Of a DNA stretch of 36,549 nt, positions 32,425 through 36,549 are shown in pieces. Source of the stretch: Candidatus Effluviviaceae Genus IV sp. (GTDB lineage Bacteria > Joyebacterota > Joyebacteria > Joyebacterales > Joyebacteraceae); the NCBI GenBank assembly GCA_014728245.1, contig WJLY01000224.1, positions 1 through 36,549 of the forward strand, given 5' to 3'. A model generated the notes under the pieces. It worked only from the letters and a program-made list of their open reading frames with translations. It was not told the DNA's origin and did no database searches. The position numbers and the translations under genes are program-made. Each line of letters begins with the position of its first letter. Positions within the stretch are counted from its first letter, which is position 1.

Positions 32425-32800
32425 CCGCACCTTCCTTAAGCGCTTTCGCGGCGCGACGCTCCTCGCGCCTTCGTTTACGCTCCTCGCGCTCCTTCTTGCG
32501 GCGCTCGGACTCCACTTCCTCTATCTTCAGAAGGAGATACTCGATGTTCTCCCTTTCCTCAAGTATCTCGATGAACTCGTCGTAGGTCTTGAAGTTGAAG
32601 ATCGACTGCACGATCGGCTGGAAGAATATGAGCGCCTGGTTCCCGAGAAACGAGAGCGGCTTGGCCGACTCCAGGAACAGTATCGCGGGCGCCGTCATCC
32701 TCCATTCCACTATCCTGGCGGCGAAACGATCCATGATCTCCCGGTGCTCCGGGCGGGGGCGCTCCTCATTGCTCCTGTCCTTCATCGCCCACATCGGCAT
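32417..32800 (-). CDS. Small conserved protein with amphipathic core and charged C-terminal coiled coil
   Basis: A 127-residue protein of unknown function. The middle has a hydrophobic, Pro-containing block (RMTAPAILFLESAKPLSFLG, then NQALIFFQPIVQSIF) that looks like a membrane-associating or hairpin segment. The C-terminal 45 residues are a highly charged helix (EEVESERRKKEREERKRRRE) likely to be a coiled coil. ATG at 32800 has GGAG eight bases upstream; ATG at 32785 is an alternative. It overlaps the end of the preceding gene by 35 bases and the start of the GlmL-like gene by 8 bases, so the three are translationally linked. I would expect it to tether the ATPase to the membrane, but that is inference. 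Confidence 0.72.
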   Translation of the reverse strand: MPMWAMKDRSNEERPRPEHREIMDRFAARIVEWRMTAPAILFLESAKPLSFLGNQALIFFQPIVQSIFNFKTYDEFIEILEERENIEYLLLKIEEVESERRKKEREERKRRREERRAAKALKEGADE

Positions 32801-33212
32801 CGGTCTCTCTCCGCCTCTCCACCATCTTCCTCACGAACTCGATCACTTCTTCGCGGTTGTCGTGGAACTGCAGCGACAACCCTCTGAACCTGGCCAGCCT
32901 CGACGGCTCCTCGAACGGGGAGAGCAGCACTCCGTCCTCGTCGACCGAGTAGCTCCTGAAGTCGCTCCAGCGCTTCTCCCTCTTCGACACCACTCCCTTG
33001 ACCGACACCGTCTCCTCGGTCAGCTCATACCGGGTGGGGAGGAAGAACCCCGCCACCTGCCCCCAGACCAGAGCCACCGCGACGATCGTGAAATAGCCGG
33101 CGTTGAGCCAGGTCTGGAGGAACCACGCCGTCAGTACGACGAAACCTATCGCGACCGCCGCCCTGAGCGGGTGAAGCACCATCGGCCATGAGCGCCAGGA
33201 GAGCGGCTCCAC
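32766..33212 (-). CDS. Small membrane protein with bacterial PH-like domain
   Basis: A 148-residue protein with two N-terminal membrane helices (LRAAVAIGFVVLTAWFL and FTIVAVALVWGQVAGFFL) and a soluble part of about 75 residues. The soluble part opens with RYELTEETVSVKGVVSKREK and RWSDFRSYSVDEDGVLLSP, the usual beginning of bPH-type (YdbS/YokB-like) domains. A charged tail closes it. The start is GTG at 33212, with GAGGA about ten bases upstream inside the gcvPB end; ATG at 33182 lacks a ribosome site. Only 3 bases separate it from the gcvPB stop, so it should be cotranscribed with the glycine cleavage genes. Function unknown. Confidence 0.68.
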   Translation of the reverse strand: MEPLSWRSWPMVLHPLRAAVAIGFVVLTAWFLQTWLNAGYFTIVAVALVWGQVAGFFLPTRYELTEETVSVKGVVSKREKRWSDFRSYSVDEDGVLLSPFEEPSRLARFRGLSLQFHDNREEVIEFVRKMVERRRETDADVGDEGQEQ

Positions 33213-33215
33213 CGG

Positions 33216-34706
33216 CTACTCGTCCTCCCACACGACGTCCAGCTCCCTCGCCGCGCGGGCCTCGTCGAGACGGCCGACGGGCGTTTCGACGGGCGCTCCG
33301 GTCACCGCTTCGGGGTCCTCTCGTACCTCGTCGGCGATCCGTCGCATCGCCGCGATGAACCCGTCGAGCGACCGCCTGCTCTCCGTCTCCGTCGGCTCGA
33401 TCATGAGCGCCTCTTTCACGATCAGAGGGAAGTAGATCGTCGGCGCGTGCAGGCCCATGTCGAGCAGGCGCTTCGCCACGTCCAGGGCCCTGACGCCCTC
33501 TTCCTTCTGGCGCGAGACCGACAACACGAACTCATGCTGGCATCTGCCGCCGTACGGAAGCTCGTAGACGTCTCTCAGACTCTCCTGCAGATAGTTCGCG
33601 TTCAGAACGGCGTTCTCCGCAACGCGCCGGAGCCCCGAAGGACCGAGAGAGAGTATGTAGGCGTAGGCCTTGACCATCACCAGGAAGTTCCCGTACCACG
33701 AGTGCACCTTCCCGATCGATCTGGGCCTGTCGTAGTCCATGTAGTACTCGACGCCGCCCGTCCGTCGCTCGTCCCTCGCGGGAAGCGGTCCCGGCAGGTA
33801 GCCGGCGAGCGGGGACTTCACCCCGATCGGGCCTGAGCCGGGGCCGCCGCCCCCGTGCGGAGCCGAGAACGTCTTGTGCAGATTGAAGTGCATCACGTCG
33901 AAACCCAGGTCTCCGGGACGCACGACGCCCAGCGACGCGTTCAGGTTGGCGCCGTCGAGATATGCGAGGCCGCCCGCATCGTGGACGATCCCGGTCAGCT
34001 CGTCGACGCGTCGCTCGAACACGCCGAGCGTGTTGGGATTCGTGATCATCACGCCGGCCGTGTCCTCGTCCATGAGCTCGCGCAGGCGTTCGATGTCGAC
34101 CCTGCCGTCGGGCCCCGACGCCAGCTCGACGGGACTGAATCCCGAGAGCGCGAGGCTGGCGGGGTTGGTGCCGTGGGCCGAATCGGGCACGATCACCTTG
34201 GTCCGCCTCTCCCCTCTGTCGCGCATCACGGCGCGGAAGATGAGCATGCCCGCCAGCTCTCCCGAAGCGCCGGCGGGCGGTTGCAGGCTCACCGCGTCCA
34301 TGCCTGAGATCTCGCACAGATGCCGGGAGAGATCGTACATGAGGGCGATCGCCCCCTGGCACTCCGAGGGCTCCGTCTCGGGATGCAGCCGCGTGAAGCC
34401 TCGGAGCCCGGCCACCTCCTCGTTGATCTTGGGGTTGTACTTCATCGTGCACGACCCCAGCGGATAGATCGCCTTCTCGATGTGGTGGTTCATCTCGGCG
34501 AGCCTCATGAAGTGCCGGGCCACCTCGGGCTCGGTAAGTTCGGGGAGAGCGGGCGGGGCCCCTCGCAGGTTCTCCTCGCCGAACGCCTCGGCCGGATCGA
34601 TCGGCTCGACGTCCGGCTCGGGTAGTCGCCACTTCCCTCGCCCGGGCGAGCTGAGCTCGAAGACCGTGGGCTCCGGCGCCCGCTTCTCTCGCAAGAGAAC
34701 TGTCAC
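33216..34706 (-). CDS. gcvPB: Glycine dehydrogenase (decarboxylating) subunit 2
   Basis: The 496-residue catalytic half of the two-subunit P-protein. It decarboxylates glycine and passes the aminomethyl group to lipoyl-GcvH. The pyridoxal phosphate lysine is Lys278 in HFNLHKTFSAPHGGGGPGSG. Other family motifs: HIEKAIYPLGSCTMKYNPKI, LQPPAGASGELAGML, DSAHGTNPASLALSGF, ITNPNTLGVFE, YLDGANLNA. Length is normal for GcvPB. The start is GTG at 34706, overlapping the gcvPA stop by 4 bases (GTGA), with AGG-rich sequence upstream; this coupling supports 1:1 production of the subunits. Cytoplasmic, forms a heterotetramer with GcvPA. Confidence 0.96.
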   Translation of the reverse strand: MTVLLREKRAPEPTVFELSSPGRGKWRLPEPDVEPIDPAEAFGEENLRGAPPALPELTEPEVARHFMRLAEMNHHIEKAIYPLGSCTMKYNPKINEEVAGLRGFTRLHPETEPSECQGAIALMYDLSRHLCEISGMDAVSLQPPAGASGELAGMLIFRAVMRDRGERRTKVIVPDSAHGTNPASLALSGFSPVELASGPDGRVDIERLRELMDEDTAGVMITNPNTLGVFERRVDELTGIVHDAGGLAYLDGANLNASLGVVRPGDLGFDVMHFNLHKTFSAPHGGGGPGSGPIGVKSPLAGYLPGPLPARDERRTGGVEYYMDYDRPRSIGKVHSWYGNFLVMVKAYAYILSLGPSGLRRVAENAVLNANYLQESLRDVYELPYGGRCQHEFVLSVSRQKEEGVRALDVAKRLLDMGLHAPTIYFPLIVKEALMIEPTETESRRSLDGFIAAMRRIADEVREDPEAVTGAPVETPVGRLDEARAARELDVVWEDE

Positions 34707-36058
34707 CTGCCGTCCCCCTGTTCCACGACCGCCCTTATCGCCGAGGTAAGCGTGTCAACGTCGTGTTTCCCGTGCGTCTCGGATACCGACACCAGGAGGC
34801 AGTCGTCGAGCCCCTCATAGTAACACCCGCAGGAGAGGCCCGGCCAGATCCCCGCCTCTGCGAGCTCAGCCTTCACGCGACGCGCGTCGAAGGGCAGCCT
34901 CACGGCGAACTCGCGGAAGAACGGCCGGGGGAACCTGAGCGAGACGCCGTCTATCCGCGACAGGGCCGCCGCCGCGTAATGCGCCGTCGACGATACGCGA
35001 AGCGCCAGCTCGCGGAGCCCGCGCGCCCCGAGGAGCGACATGTACACGGTCGCTCCCAGGGCGACGAGCGCCTGGTTCGTGCAGATGTTGGATGTCGCCT
35101 TCTCCCGTCTGATGTGCTGCTCGCGTGTCTGTAGCGTCATCACGTAGCCACGTCGGCCGTCGGCGTCCTCCGTCGCGCCGATTATCCTTCCGGGCATCTT
35201 CCTGAGGTACTTCCGGCGTGTCGCCATGAAGCCCAGGAGCGGACCGCCGTAGCCCATCGGCGCGCCGAGCGACTGCCCCTCGCCGACAGCGATGTCGGCG
35301 CCGTATTCGCCCGGCGGAGAGAGCAGAAGAAGCGATAGCGGATCGACCACGGCCACGAGCAGCGCGCCCGCGGAATCCGCCTGCCGCCCGAGCTCCTTCA
35401 TGGGCTCGAGCGACCCGAAGAAGTTCGGATGCTGAACGATCAGCGCCGCCGCCCCGCTCAGGGCCTCTGCCGCCGAGGCGGGATCGGTCGCTCCTTCTCC
35501 GACGGGAAGCTCCTCGATCTCGACGTCGAGCGAGGACACGTACGTCCTCAGCACGTCGCGGAACATCGGAGACAACGTGCCCGCAACCGCCAGCTTCCGC
35601 CTCTTCCTGACGTCGACCGCCATGAGCGCCGCCTCCGCCGTCGCAGTGGCGCCGTCGTAGAGCGACGCGTTGGCCACCTCCATGGCCGTGAGGCGCGCGA
35701 CCATCGTCTGGAACTCGTAGATCGCCTGGAGCGTGCCCTGGCTCGCCTCCGCCTGGTACGGAGTGTAGGCCGTGTAGAACTGGGGCATGCCGGTGATTCG
35801 GGAGACCGCGGCCGGGACGTACGTGTCGTAGACCCCACCTCCGAGGAAGGACAAGACGTCGTCGGCGGTCCGGTTCATGCTCGCGAGCTTCATCATGTGG
35901 CGATGAAGCTCCTGCTCCGAAAGAGGGCCCGGAACGTCGAGCGGGCGCCCGAGCCGTAGGTCTTCGGGAATGTCCTCGAAGAGCTCGCCCGGGTCCTTCG
36001 CCCCGATCCGACGGAGCATGTGCTCGCGGTCGCTGTCGGTGTTGGGAACGTACGGCAA
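34703..36058 (-). CDS. gcvPA: Glycine dehydrogenase (decarboxylating) subunit 1
   Basis: The 451-residue non-catalytic half of the two-subunit P-protein. Recognised by MPYVPNTDSDREHMLRRIGA at the start, then SFLGGGVYDTYVPAAVSRI, FYTAYTPYQAEASQGTLQAI, EFQTMVARLTAMEVANASLY, DGATATAEAALMA and AVGEGQSLGAPMGYGGPLLG. The chain also carries RRGYVMTLQTREQHIRREKA and TSNICTNQALVALGATVYMS. Length fits the family. The start is TTG at 36058; AAGGG lies about ten bases upstream within the end of gcvH, and no ATG fits the conserved N-terminus. It is 7 bases after gcvH and overlaps gcvPB by 4 bases. Confidence 0.96.
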   Translation of the reverse strand: MPYVPNTDSDREHMLRRIGAKDPGELFEDIPEDLRLGRPLDVPGPLSEQELHRHMMKLASMNRTADDVLSFLGGGVYDTYVPAAVSRITGMPQFYTAYTPYQAEASQGTLQAIYEFQTMVARLTAMEVANASLYDGATATAEAALMAVDVRKRRKLAVAGTLSPMFRDVLRTYVSSLDVEIEELPVGEGATDPASAAEALSGAAALIVQHPNFFGSLEPMKELGRQADSAGALLVAVVDPLSLLLLSPPGEYGADIAVGEGQSLGAPMGYGGPLLGFMATRRKYLRKMPGRIIGATEDADGRRGYVMTLQTREQHIRREKATSNICTNQALVALGATVYMSLLGARGLRELALRVSSTAHYAAAALSRIDGVSLRFPRPFFREFAVRLPFDARRVKAELAEAGIWPGLSCGCYYEGLDDCLLVSVSETHGKHDVDTLTSAIRAVVEQGDGR

Positions 36059-36065
36059 GAGCGGC

Positions 36066-36437
36066 TTATCCCTTCGTGTATTCCTCGTACTCCGAGGCGG
36101 TCATCAGGCCGTCGAGCTCGCCTGGGTTCTCGAATTCGATTCGGAGGATCCAGCCGGCCCCCTGGGGGTCGCTGTTTATCGCGCCCGGCTCCTCCTCGAG
36201 GTTCTCGTTGACGGCCGAAACCTTCCCCGAGAGCGGCGCGTAGATCTCACTCACGCTCTTGACCGACTCGACCGTCGTCAGGCTCTCGCCCTGTGACACG
36301 TCGGTCCCGACCTCGGGCAGCTCGACGAACACGATGTCGCCCAACTCGCCCTGGGCGTAGTCGGAGAGCCCTACAGTCGCCTGATCGCCTTCGACCCTGA
36401 CCCACTCGTGCGTCTTAGCGAACTTGAGATCGTCCAT
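36066..36437 (-). CDS. gcvH: Glycine cleavage system H protein
   Basis: A 123-residue lipoyl carrier of the glycine cleavage system. The lipoylated Lys60 sits in ESLTTVESVKSVSEIYAPLS, and the N-terminal KFAKTHEWVRVEGD and GLSDYAQGELGDIVFVELPE match the family. Length is typical. ATG at 36437 is preceded by a G-rich stretch. It lies 76 bases after the presumed gcvT end and 7 bases before gcvPA, so the order gcvT-gcvH-gcvPA-gcvPB is conventional. It must be lipoylated; the ligase family protein at 21131-21928 is a candidate for that step. Confidence 0.96.
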   Translation of the reverse strand: MDDLKFAKTHEWVRVEGDQATVGLSDYAQGELGDIVFVELPEVGTDVSQGESLTTVESVKSVSEIYAPLSGKVSAVNENLEEEPGAINSDPQGAGWILRIEFENPGELDGLMTASEYEEYTKG

Positions 36438-36513
36438 GGAACCCCCGTCTTGTGGATCCGCGGCCGTCCCGTCGCCCGTCCCGCTGGAGCCGCGGGCAGG
36501 GCCCGGCCGTCGG

Positions 36514-36549
36514 TCACTTCCTGCGCCTGACGCTGCCTTCCCGGTAGAA
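36514..36549 (-). CDS. C-terminal end of a gene entering from the right edge, probably gcvT
   Basis: Reading inward from the right edge, eleven codons (FYREGSVRRRK) are followed by TGA at 36516-36514. GcvT aminomethyltransferases commonly end in a short basic tail after an aromatic (F/Y)YK-like motif, and gcvT normally precedes gcvH. The call rests mainly on this position, since 11 residues cannot identify a family. The 76 bases between this stop and gcvH show no strong signal beyond G-rich sequence. Confidence 0.45.
   Translation of the reverse strand, partial: FYREGSVRRRK

Noticed and set aside
36438-36513. Glycine riboswitch near gcvH
   Set aside because: Only 76 bases are free here and they follow another gene; a riboswitch would be expected before gcvT, outside the window.
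1-36549. CRISPR array, tRNA, rRNA, insertion sequence or prophage genes
   Set aside because: No regularly spaced repeats, cloverleaf-like sequence, transposase, integrase or phage structural motifs were seen on either strand.

Overview
The window is GC-rich and densely coded, and almost every gene is on the minus strand. It looks like a chromosome fragment of an uncultivated Gram-negative bacterium. An outer membrane is implied by a TonB-dependent receptor, TolC, TonB/ExbB/ExbD and PorV/PorQ-like barrels. A large protein ending in a FlgD/T9SS-type sorting-like domain, together with PorV-like proteins, points to the FCB side of the tree (an Eisenbacteria, Krumholzibacteria or Latescibacteria-like lineage). 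That placement is inference from gene content, not from a marker gene. No tRNA, rRNA, CRISPR array, transposase or integrase was seen.

Layout. (1) 1-6918, minus: a YIP1 family membrane protein, then a TolC / MacA-like adaptor / ABC ATPase / two MacB-like permeases tripartite export operon, ending in a secreted protein cut by the window edge. (2) 7115-9580, minus: exbB-exbD-exbD-tonB energy transduction operon. (3) 9581-10118: divergent regulatory region with two good sigma70-type promoters, a central palindrome and folded leaders on both sides. (4) 10119-13613, plus: two related lipoproteins, then a bidirectional terminator. (5) 13726-20985, minus: TonB-dependent receptor, large secreted protein with a sorting-like C-terminus, and two PorV/PorQ-like proteins, from one promoter. 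(6) 21131-21928, minus: lipoate/octanoate ligase family protein. (7) 22045-29246, minus: two tandem, paralogous four-gene cassettes of membrane proteins, each led by an FN3 plus DUF6754-like protein. (8) 29422-33212, minus: a glutamate-mutase-L (GlmL)-like ASKHA ATPase with no mutase, a barrel-sandwich/KOW protein and two small proteins. (9) 33216-36549, minus: glycine cleavage gcvPB, gcvPA, gcvH and the last codons of a probable gcvT.

How they fit. The ExbBDD-TonB motor can energise the receptor of region 5, whose operon appears built to export and anchor surface proteins. The ligase of region 6 could lipoylate GcvH. The best candidate for an undescribed system is 22.0-33.2 kb. There, two diverged copies of a four-component inner-membrane assembly lie directly downstream of a GlmL-like ATPase module, which in turn runs on from gcvPB with a 3-base gap. 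None of the eight cassette genes has a function I can name.

Six genes appear to start with TTG, each supported by a Shine-Dalgarno sequence at sensible spacing. Four promoter candidates share the same TTGACAG core with 16-17 base spacers.
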